From Acidobacteriota bacterium (lineage in GTDB: Bacteria; Acidobacteriota; UBA6911; RPQK01; JADFOI01), in contig JACZQQ010000060.1 of NCBI GenBank assembly GCA_022545645.1, forward strand, positions 1 through 12,462: a DNA stretch of 12,462 nt, written 5' to 3'. The notes beneath the pieces were generated by a model. That model did no database searches. It was not told the DNA's origin and saw only the letters and a list, made by a program, of their open reading frames with translations. Below, piece after piece: positions 6,850-12,462 of this stretch. The position numbers were made by a program, and so were the translations under genes. The stretch's first letter is position 1. Each line of letters starts with the position of its first letter.

Positions 6850-7815
6850 CTAGGGATCAGGAAATTGATCTGGGTTGTTGGTAAACAGGGCGTCTACATC
6901 GAGAGTGTAGAGGTAGTAAGCCATCTCCGCTCGGACGTTCCAGAAACCCTTACCCACCTCGGAGGATCGAAACGTATAGGGGGTGATACTCAGTCCCGCG
7001 TTGCGAGCCCAATCCACAAGGGTAGGGTTGCCCCGGAGGATGCTCTTGTCCAGCCCGATACCTACGGCAAACTCCTTGACCTTCTGAAGTCCAGCGGGGG
7101 AGATCCACTGCCTGTTGCGTTCTCCCAGCAGCATCACCAGCGGCAGGGCAACATTCATTTCCCCCGCCATTTTCTGCAAACTGTCAGCACTGAAGGATTG
7201 AATCACGACGGGAGTGTCCGGATCTGCACCGGGCTGATCCAGGCCATGCCTCTGTAGTTCATCCATTACCAGCCGTTCCATGTCAAAGCCATGCAGACCG
7301 TAGACCTCAGGGGTCTTGATTTCGGGAAACAGACCCGCCTTACCCCGAATCTCCTGGATGGCCTCCTGCCAGGTAGGAATCCGTACACCCGAAAATCTTT
7401 TGTGGAACCAGGAGCCGGCATCCAGTCGTTTGAGTTCCTCCAGGGTGAAGTCGTAAACGAACCAATGCTTCTCACTCACTCCGGAGTGATTTACTTCGCG
7501 ATAACGATCGGGGAAAATTTCTTCGATATTAGTGGTGCGCTCCAGGGTCAAATCATGGAGACAAACCAAAACACCATTCTTGGTGATCTGTAAATCCTGC
7601 TCGATGTAGTCAGCGCCCTGCTCAATCGCCAACCGGTAGGCCTCCAGCGTGTGCTCGGGAGCATCCTCGGAAGCCCCCCGGTGGGCGACCAGGGTTTTCT
7701 TGGTGTACTGGGCAAAAGTCTCAGTCGGCAGGCAATCGAACACAAGCAGAGCAATCCAACTGCTTGTGATCGCGGCCGCTAACAAGATCACCCTTCTCAG
7801 GCTAAATTCCGCCAT
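6850..7815 (-). CDS. glpQ: Exported glycerophosphodiester phosphodiesterase
   Basis: 321 residues, GDPD family. It cleaves glycerophosphodiesters such as glycerophosphocholine or glycerophosphoethanolamine to glycerol 3-phosphate plus alcohol. Residues 1-35 are a signal peptide: basic start, hydrophobic core VILLAAAITSSWIALLVF, TFAQ as likely cleavage site. The catalytic set is visible: His45-Arg46 (VAHRGAS), Glu72 and Asp74 (IEQDLQ), His87-Asp88 (CLHDLT), and the later EIKTP. LERTTNIEEIFPDRY is typical of periplasmic GlpQ. ATG 7813-7815 is the start that gives a full signal peptide; its ribosome site is weak. It heads the glycerol block, 47 bases after sodA. The symbol is a homology label. 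Confidence 0.9.
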   Translation of the reverse strand: MAEFSLRRVILLAAAITSSWIALLVFDCLPTETFAQYTKKTLVAHRGASEDAPEHTLEAYRLAIEQGADYIEQDLQITKNGVLVCLHDLTLERTTNIEEIFPDRYREVNHSGVSEKHWFVYDFTLEELKRLDAGSWFHKRFSGVRIPTWQEAIQEIRGKAGLFPEIKTPEVYGLHGFDMERLVMDELQRHGLDQPGADPDTPVVIQSFSADSLQKMAGEMNVALPLVMLLGERNRQWISPAGLQKVKEFAVGIGLDKSILRGNPTLVDWARNAGLSITPYTFRSSEVGKGFWNVRAEMAYYLYTLDVDALFTNNPDQFPDP

Positions 7816-7862
7816 AGCTTAACCCGGATGGATTCAAACTGCCGGCTATGCTGAAAAGATAC

Positions 7863-8459
7863 TCAGGAGTTAAATCGCTCTTCGGCGGCCTCCCAGTTGA
7901 CGACATTCCACCAAGCATTGATGTAGTCGGCTCGACGGTTCTGGTAGTTGAGATAGTAAGCATGTTCCCAGACATCCAGACCAATGATGGGGATCTTTCC
8001 TTCCATCAGAGGGCTATCCTGATTGGCTGTGGACACGACCTGCAGATCTTTTAATAACCAGGCCCATCCTGAACCGAAACGGGTCATGCCAGCAGCGGCA
8101 AACTTTTCCTTGAATGCTTCAAAACCGCCGAAGCTGCTCTTGATGGCTTCCCCAAGGTTCCCTACCGGCTCACCACCCTTACCGGGCCCCATAATCTGCC
8201 AGAACAGGGAGTGGTTGGAGTGGCCGCCGCCGTTGTTTCTCACCGCCGTGCGAACGTTTTCTGGAACGGCAGAGCAGTTATTGGCCAACAATTCTTCAAG
8301 ACTCTTACCCTCGAGTTCCGGTGTCGACTCGATGGCTTTGTTGAGATTGGCGACGTAAGCAGCGTGGTGTTTACCGTGATGGATTTCCATGGTGGCCTTG
8401 TCGATATGAGGTTCCAGGGCCTCCGAAGAATAGGATAAATCAGGAAGAGAAACAGACAT
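7863..8459 (-). CDS. sodA: Superoxide dismutase, Mn-type (Mn/Fe family)
   Basis: 198 residues, cytosolic, converting superoxide to oxygen and peroxide. Metal ligands are His27 (HHGKHHAAY), His83 (NHSLFW), Asp162 and His166 in the signature DVWEHAYY. Metal choice: Gln147 in the STANQDSP segment and the Gly-rich NNGGGHSNHS are typical of Mn enzymes, whereas Fe enzymes place the active-site Gln earlier in the chain, so Mn (or cambialistic) is favoured. The start is ATG 8457-8459 behind AAAGGAGA. A longer open frame to 8549 lacks family similarity and overlaps the leader hairpin. No signal peptide is present. The stop is TGA. It stands between the macrodomain gene and glpQ. Confidence 0.97.
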   Translation of the reverse strand: MSVSLPDLSYSSEALEPHIDKATMEIHHGKHHAAYVANLNKAIESTPELEGKSLEELLANNCSAVPENVRTAVRNNGGGHSNHSLFWQIMGPGKGGEPVGNLGEAIKSSFGGFEAFKEKFAAAGMTRFGSGWAWLLKDLQVVSTANQDSPLMEGKIPIIGLDVWEHAYYLNYQNRRADYINAWWNVVNWEAAEERFNS

Positions 8460-8502
8460 GATGTCTCCTTTCGTTTTATTGTGTGTGTTTTTAGCCCGGA
8501 CG

Positions 8503-8527
8503 CCCAGGAAAAAGTCCATTTCCTGGG
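8503..8527. promoter_or_regulatory. Perfect 9-bp hairpin in the sodA leader
   Basis: CCCAGGAAA (8503-8511) and TTTCCTGGG (8519-8527) are exact inverted repeats with a 7-base loop, ending 44 bases upstream of the sodA start codon. It could be an operator or an mRNA leader structure. It lacks a trailing T-run, so it is not a standard terminator for the upstream macrodomain gene. Confidence 0.5.
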
Positions 8528-8575
8528 AATCTGCCTGAGACCATATCAAGCCCGGACCACTTCGGCAACCTCGGA

Positions 8576-8643
8576 GCGCCCTTCGGGCGCGTTCCAGGTT
8601 CCAAGTCCCAACAATGGTCTGTGATCTGCGGTCTGTGGTCTGC
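8576..8643. repeat. Composite intergenic repeat: GC hairpin plus GGTCTGTG-type tandem units
   Basis: Three parts lie side by side: the palindrome GCGCCC-TTC-GGGCGC (8576-8590), a GTTCCAGGTTCCAA segment (8590-8603), and two 14-base units GGTCTGTGATCTGC and GGTCTGTGGTCTGC (8616-8629, 8630-8643) differing at one base. The macrodomain stop TGA (8646-8648) lies three bases beyond. It has the look of a dispersed non-coding repeat, but whether it occurs elsewhere cannot be seen from one window. Confidence 0.55.
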
Positions 8644-8645
8644 TG

Positions 8646-9191
8646 TCAGCGGTTTGTTTTGATTTTCCGCAGGGCCGCCACATAGGCAGCGTGAGTGGGA
8701 TCGTCAAAGAGGACAAAGCGCACCACTTTCGGTTGGTGGTTCTTCTCCAGGAAGGAGAGAACCGTGTTGAGGGCGGTTCCGGCGGCCAAATCCACCGGAA
8801 AGCGATAAGCTCCCGTGGATAAGGAGGGAAATGCAACACTCCCACAGCCGTTTTCGACGGCCAGCTCGAGACTCCTTTGATAGGCGCTGGCCAGCTTTTC
8901 CTCCTCGCTGCGCAGCCCGCCGCTCCACACCGGCCCTACGGTGTGGATCACGTGTTGGGCCACGAGATCACCCGCACCCGTAATCACGGCATCACCGGTA
9001 AGACACCCTTCAGGATATTTTTGACGGGTCTCGGCCATGATGCTCGGCCCTCCAGCCCGGTGAATGGCCCCATCCACACCCCCTCCGCCGGCCAGCCGAC
9101 TGTTGGCGGCATTGACGATGGCATCACTCTCTTGCCTGGTAATGTCACCGGTCACCAATTCCACCGTACAGGTTCCTATCTTCACTTCCAT
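8646..9191 (-). CDS. Macrodomain protein, ADP-ribose / O-acetyl-ADP-ribose hydrolase type (YmdB-like)
   Basis: 181 residues, the size of a single stand-alone macrodomain. The fold's ligand-binding elements appear in order: GDITRQESDAIVNAANSRL (GDIT at 15-18, NAAN at 27-30), the Gly-rich GGGGVDGAIHRAGG (35-48), and the phosphate-binding loop SLSTGAYRFP (123-132). MacroD/YmdB-class enzymes remove acetyl from O-acetyl-ADP-ribose or ADP-ribose from acidic residues. NAAN with GGVDGAIH is that class's pattern, so hydrolysis is likely. Its ATG (9189-9191) immediately follows the TAA of the DUF255 gene, so translation is probably coupled. The stop is TGA, next to an intergenic repeat. Confidence 0.93.
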   Translation of the reverse strand: MEVKIGTCTVELVTGDITRQESDAIVNAANSRLAGGGGVDGAIHRAGGPSIMAETRQKYPEGCLTGDAVITGAGDLVAQHVIHTVGPVWSGGLRSEEEKLASAYQRSLELAVENGCGSVAFPSLSTGAYRFPVDLAAGTALNTVLSFLEKNHQPKVVRFVLFDDPTHAAYVAALRKIKTNR

Positions 9192-11453
9192 TTACTCATC
9201 CAGCAAACGTGCCACCACGGCAACATCGTTGGTGGGAAGTTTGCAAACATAGTCTTCGCAGATGTAAGCAGTGGCTTTGCCGTCAACCTGTCGCAGGCTA
9301 TCCAGAATCTCCAGACTGGCGTTCAGGCGCTGCTGGGCAGGGCCCCCATCGGCTAGAACGAGGATTTTGTTTGGAATGAACCGCTTGTGGACCTCGCGCA
9401 GAATCGCCTTTGTATCGGGAGAATTTCTCTGACCTGCAATGAGAATCTGTTTGGGCTTATCCAGATAAAAATTGACCGCTGCCATCATCTGAGGCATAGC
9501 ATGGGGCGCACTGAGCAGCCTCCTCTCAAAGGCTTGAATCGACCGCTGTGCCATCTCTCTCCACGTCTTGTTCCCCGCCATTTGAGAAAGACGGAGCAAA
9601 TTCAGGACCGCGATGGAGTTGGGCGAAGGCTCAGCACCATCGTAGTCTTCCTTCATGCGGATCAAAATCGACGGATCCTCTCCCGTCGTACTGTAAAAGC
9701 CTCCGTTGTCAGAATCCCAGAAAAGTCGATTCTGGGTTTCGGTCAGTTCCATGGCCAAGATAAGCCAGCGACCGTCCAGTGAAGTTTCGTACAGATCCAG
9801 CAGCCCCTGAATGAAGAAAGCGTAGTCGTCTACCAAGCCGTCGATAGCCGCCTCCCCTTCTCGATAACGTCTTTTCAAACGCCCAGTCTGCCGGTCATAG
9901 AGCTTTTCGGTGATCATTGTGGCAGCCCTCTCGGCGGCTCTGAGATATTTCTCCTCCTGCAAGACCTGGTAGCCTCTGGCTAGCGAGGAAATCATGAGAC
10001 CGTTCCAGGCTGTGAGAACCTTATCATCCAGACCAGGACGAGGCCTTCTCTCCCGAGCCTTCAGAAGTTTCTCCCGGCTCTTCTCGAAGACGTCCTTCAG
10101 CTCCTCTTGAGACTCGCTCACTTTTCCTACCGTCTGTTCCGGAGTTGCTGCGATAAACAACAAGTTCTGTTTCTTAAACTCCCCAAAGACGTCCCGCTCG
10201 ACATTGCCATCCTTTTGAACTCCATAGTATTCACTGAAGGGGGTTGCAACTTCTCCCAGAAGCTCGACGATCTGCTGGTAGGTCCAGACGTAGAATCGAC
10301 CCTCGACGTGCTCGTCGGGATGCTCATGGCTGACGGCACTATCGGCATCCTCCGCTGAATAAAAACCCCCTTCTTCCCCGGTCATGTCCCGCAGCACATA
10401 ATCGAAAATACCCCGCGCCACTTCCCGAAAGAGAGGATTACCGCTGATCTGATAAGCGTCCAGATAAGAGCTGGCAAGCTGAGCCTGATCGTAAAGCATC
10501 TTCTCGAAGTGAGGGAGAAACCAACGGTCATCCGTCGAATAGCGATGGAATCCCCCGCCGATGTGGTCGTGAATCCCTCCTTGAGCCATTTTCTCCAGTG
10601 TCCGAGCTGTCATTTCAAGAGCCTGCATCTGCCCGGTGCGGTCATGGTAGCTGAGCAAGAAGTTGAAATTGACAGGTCGCGGAAACTTGGGAGCTCCTCC
10701 AAAGCCTCCCTGAGCGGAATCATAGTTGGCTTTGTACCATTCATAAGTGCGGTCAAGAAGCTCCTTCTCCAATTTCAGGTCGCCGTCTCCCTGAACATCC
10801 CCGAAAGCTCTGAGCTGGTCGGTGATTCTCCCGGCCGACAGTAGAATGGCTTCCCGATTGTTTTGCCACTCGTCGGCAACTTTGAGAAGCAGGTTCTCAA
10901 ACCTCTTTGGAGGCAAGTAGGTGCCCCCGAAGAAGGGCTCCAGTTCCGGGGTCAGCAAGACCGACATGGGCCAACCCCCACTACCCGTGGAAGCCTGTAC
11001 AAAAGCCATGTAGACCTGGTCCACGTCCGGCCTCTCTTCTCGGTCCACTTTGATACTGACAAAGTGCTGGTTCATGATGGCGGCAATTTGAGGATTGGAA
11101 AAAGATTCACGCTCCATCACGTGACACCAATGACACGTCGAATATCCGATGGAAAGAAAAATAGGCCTGTTCTCTTTTCGAGCCTTGCTGAACGCTTCCT
11201 CTCCCCAGGGATACCAGTCAACCGGATTTCTGGCATGCTGCAACAGATAGGGGCTCTTCTCGTGAATCAGGCGATTGGGCTCACGCTCTTGCTCCGGGAC
11301 CGAGCTCTGAGCGGCCGGAGAAAGGTCGGAAGAGCCGGCAGGTTGTTCTTGCGCTTCAACGGAACCGGCAAAGCGGTTCCGCATCCCCAGTGCGACGAGC
11401 ACCAGAATGAGGAAGACCGCAGCACCCAAGAGACCGATATGTTTGGATCTCAT
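9192..11453 (-). CDS. DUF255 thioredoxin-fold protein with six-hairpin glycosidase-like domain (YyaL/SSP411 family), membrane-anchored
   Basis: 753 residues from ATG 11451-11453, preferred because AAAGGA is well spaced. The ATG two codons earlier is too close to it, and the still longer frame begins inside the leader. Residues 5-24 (IGLLGAAVFLILVLVALGM) form a signal anchor or signal peptide. A Ser/Pro/Gln-rich linker follows, then the DUF255 domain: NRLIHEKSPYLLQHARNPVDWY, with the redox-like motif Cys107-His-Trp-Cys110, ERPDVDQVYM and GGWPMSVLLTPELEPFFGGT. The rest resembles an alpha/alpha six-barrel (GGIHDHIGGGFHRYSTDDRW, EKMLYDQAQLASSYLDAY, LTAWNGLMISSLARGYQ). Family members lack a settled function; an envelope thiol-redox or substrate-binding role is inference. 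It shares a TAA/ATG junction with the macrodomain gene. Confidence 0.9.
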   Translation of the reverse strand: MRSKHIGLLGAAVFLILVLVALGMRNRFAGSVEAQEQPAGSSDLSPAAQSSVPEQEREPNRLIHEKSPYLLQHARNPVDWYPWGEEAFSKARKENRPIFLSIGYSTCHWCHVMERESFSNPQIAAIMNQHFVSIKVDREERPDVDQVYMAFVQASTGSGGWPMSVLLTPELEPFFGGTYLPPKRFENLLLKVADEWQNNREAILLSAGRITDQLRAFGDVQGDGDLKLEKELLDRTYEWYKANYDSAQGGFGGAPKFPRPVNFNFLLSYHDRTGQMQALEMTARTLEKMAQGGIHDHIGGGFHRYSTDDRWFLPHFEKMLYDQAQLASSYLDAYQISGNPLFREVARGIFDYVLRDMTGEEGGFYSAEDADSAVSHEHPDEHVEGRFYVWTYQQIVELLGEVATPFSEYYGVQKDGNVERDVFGEFKKQNLLFIAATPEQTVGKVSESQEELKDVFEKSREKLLKARERRPRPGLDDKVLTAWNGLMISSLARGYQVLQEEKYLRAAERAATMITEKLYDRQTGRLKRRYREGEAAIDGLVDDYAFFIQGLLDLYETSLDGRWLILAMELTETQNRLFWDSDNGGFYSTTGEDPSILIRMKEDYDGAEPSPNSIAVLNLLRLSQMAGNKTWREMAQRSIQAFERRLLSAPHAMPQMMAAVNFYLDKPKQILIAGQRNSPDTKAILREVHKRFIPNKILVLADGGPAQQRLNASLEILDSLRQVDGKATAYICEDYVCKLPTNDVAVVARLLDE

Positions 11454-11494
11454 ATTCATTCCTTTGGGGCTTTTCTCCTCCCGTCTGATCACTT

Positions 11495-11510
11495 AGAATA
11501 TCAATATTCT
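11495..11510. promoter_or_regulatory. AT-rich palindrome in the divergent promoter region
   Basis: AGAATAT-CA-ATATTCT is a perfect 7+2+7 inverted repeat between the divergent DUF255 and M20 genes, 42 bases upstream of the DUF255 start and about 100 bases upstream of the M20 start. Size and symmetry suit a dimeric repressor site. The rest of the 158-base gap shows no clear promoter boxes. Confidence 0.45.
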
Positions 11511-11611
11511 GTGAGAGATTCAGAAGTTTCCTTACACCTAGGAGCCTGTCCGAGTCATGGAGAGGTTGCGCGGATGGGGTTTGGGTGAGCAGATCGAGGA
11601 ACGACATCGAA

Positions 11612-12462
11612 ATGAAATGGTTCTGGCTCATAGCAACTTCCCTGAGTTCCTTGTTGCTTCTCGCCACCACACCGTCACTTTCCTGGGCCCAGCTCCCTTC
11701 ACCCATTGAGGGCCGGATCCTCGAATACATCGATTCCACCACTGAAGAAGCTATTGGCTTGTTGGAGCAGGTGGTCAATATCAACAGTGGCACCATGAAT
11801 CAGGAAGGCGTGCGTGAGGTGGGACAAGTTTTCCGGTCTGAACTGGACGCCCTCGGATTCCAGACCCGCTGGATTTCGATGGACCGTGTCCACCGCGCCG
11901 GCCACCTCATCGCTGAACGAAGTGGAAACCGTGGCAAGAGTCTCCTTTTGATCGGACACCTGGATACGGTTTTTGAAAAAGACAGCCCATTCCAACGATT
12001 CGAGCGTTATGGCACCGTCGCCAAAGGTCCTGGGGTCGAGGACATGAAGGGTGGAAACGTGGTCATTCTCTACGCTCTAAAGGCGCTGCAGGTCGTTGGA
12101 GCGTTGGAAGATACCAGCATCACCGTCTTCTTGACCGGCGACGAAGAAGATACGGGTGATCCGCTCAGTCTCAGCCGCCGTGATCTGCTCGATGCCGCAC
12201 GTCGCAACAGCGTGGCCCTGGGCTTTGAGGGTGGGGTTGGGGGTATCGGCACCGCCACCGTAGCTCGCCGCGGGTTTACCGGCTGGGAACTTCGGGTCAC
12301 CGGGAGACCTGGCCATTCCTCACTTATTTTCCAGGAGGATTTCGGAAGCGGCGCCATCTACGAAGCCTCCCGTATCCTGAAGAACTTCTACGACGAGCTC
12401 CGGGGAGAGGAGTACCTCACCTTCAGCCCGGGCATCATTCTGGGAGGGACGACTGCACAATA
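11612..12462 (+). CDS. Secreted M20-family metallopeptidase (glutamate carboxypeptidase-like), truncated by window edge
   Basis: The frame opens at ATG 11612-11614 and runs off the right edge after 283 residues. Residues 1-26 are a signal peptide (MKWFWLIATSLSSLLLLA, cleavage after SWA), placing it in the periplasm or outside. Then follow the di-zinc M20 motifs: GHLDTV with His116 and catalytic Asp118, KGPGVEDMKGG with bridging Asp144, GDEEDTGD with catalytic and metal Glu178/Glu179, and GFEGG with Glu206 as likely ligand. GRPGHSS at 231-237 starts the dimerisation (lid) domain. The last His ligand lies beyond the edge. CPG2-like members remove C-terminal glutamate or cleave dipeptides; the substrate here is unknown. 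GAGGAA lies 12 bases upstream of the ATG. Confidence 0.93.
   Translation, partial: MKWFWLIATSLSSLLLLATTPSLSWAQLPSPIEGRILEYIDSTTEEAIGLLEQVVNINSGTMNQEGVREVGQVFRSELDALGFQTRWISMDRVHRAGHLIAERSGNRGKSLLLIGHLDTVFEKDSPFQRFERYGTVAKGPGVEDMKGGNVVILYALKALQVVGALEDTSITVFLTGDEEDTGDPLSLSRRDLLDAARRNSVALGFEGGVGGIGTATVARRGFTGWELRVTGRPGHSSLIFQEDFGSGAIYEASRILKNFYDELRGEEYLTFSPGIILGGTTAQ

Noticed and set aside
8460..8549. N-terminal extension of the superoxide dismutase by 30 residues.
   Set aside because: The extension crosses the leader hairpin, does not resemble a signal peptide, and the internal ATG has AAAGGAGA and the usual SOD N-terminus.
1311..8648. Genome-wide use of UGA as a sense codon (genetic code 4 or 25) as explanation for the three internal UGAs.
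   Set aside because: UGA is the natural stop of the CNB-GGDEF, REC-GGDEF, glpF, sodA and macrodomain genes here, and Trp is encoded by UGG throughout.

Overview
The window is about 12.5 kb of gene-dense bacterial chromosome. It encodes Gram-negative-type envelope and signalling proteins: secreted enzymes with Sec signal peptides, GGDEF and HD-GYP proteins, and a molybdenum hydroxylase. No gene allows a safe genus call. Acidobacteriota or a similar deep-branching environmental phylum is only a guess. Ten genes run leftward on the minus strand. They are flanked by the 3' end of a plus-strand gene at the left edge and by a plus-strand gene cut by the right edge.

Reading with minus-strand transcription, from right to left: (1) a membrane-anchored DUF255/YyaL-type thioredoxin-fold protein whose stop abuts the start of a macrodomain (ADP-ribose hydrolase-type) protein; (2) a Mn-type superoxide dismutase with a 9-bp hairpin in its leader; (3) a glycerol-phosphodiester block: exported GlpQ-type phosphodiesterase, glycerol facilitator GlpF and glycerol kinase GlpK; (4) a cyclic-di-GMP block: REC-GGDEF, a TauE/SafE-like membrane protein, CNB-GGDEF and REC-HD-GYP. 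At the left edge is the C-terminus of an isoquinoline 1-oxidoreductase/xanthine dehydrogenase-type large subunit. At the right edge, divergent from the DUF255 gene, is a secreted M20 metallopeptidase.

The main discovery is the TauE/SafE gene at 2420-3304 (minus). A conventional gene caller would split it or call it a pseudogene. It is one uninterrupted 294-codon frame, with an AGGAGG ribosome site and no frameshift, containing exactly three in-frame stops, all UGA. Read through, they give residues U18 and U22, one helical turn apart in the first membrane helix, and U141, directly after Cys-Pro-Cys in the cytosolic linker. Plausible hairpins lie just downstream of the first two UGAs (one shared structure) and of the third. 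The same 8-nt motif CCCUGGAG occurs at nearly the same distance after UGA 1 (nt 20-27) and UGA 3 (nt 18-25), in different reading phases. This looks like a multi-selenocysteine TauE/SafE transporter embedded in a c-di-GMP signalling operon. A young pseudogene remains the main alternative. No Sec machinery (selA, selB, selC, selD) lies in the window.

No tRNA, rRNA, CRISPR or insertion sequence was seen. No gene-free stretch exceeds 300 bases. The longest, 8460-8645, holds a perfect leader hairpin and a composite intergenic repeat.
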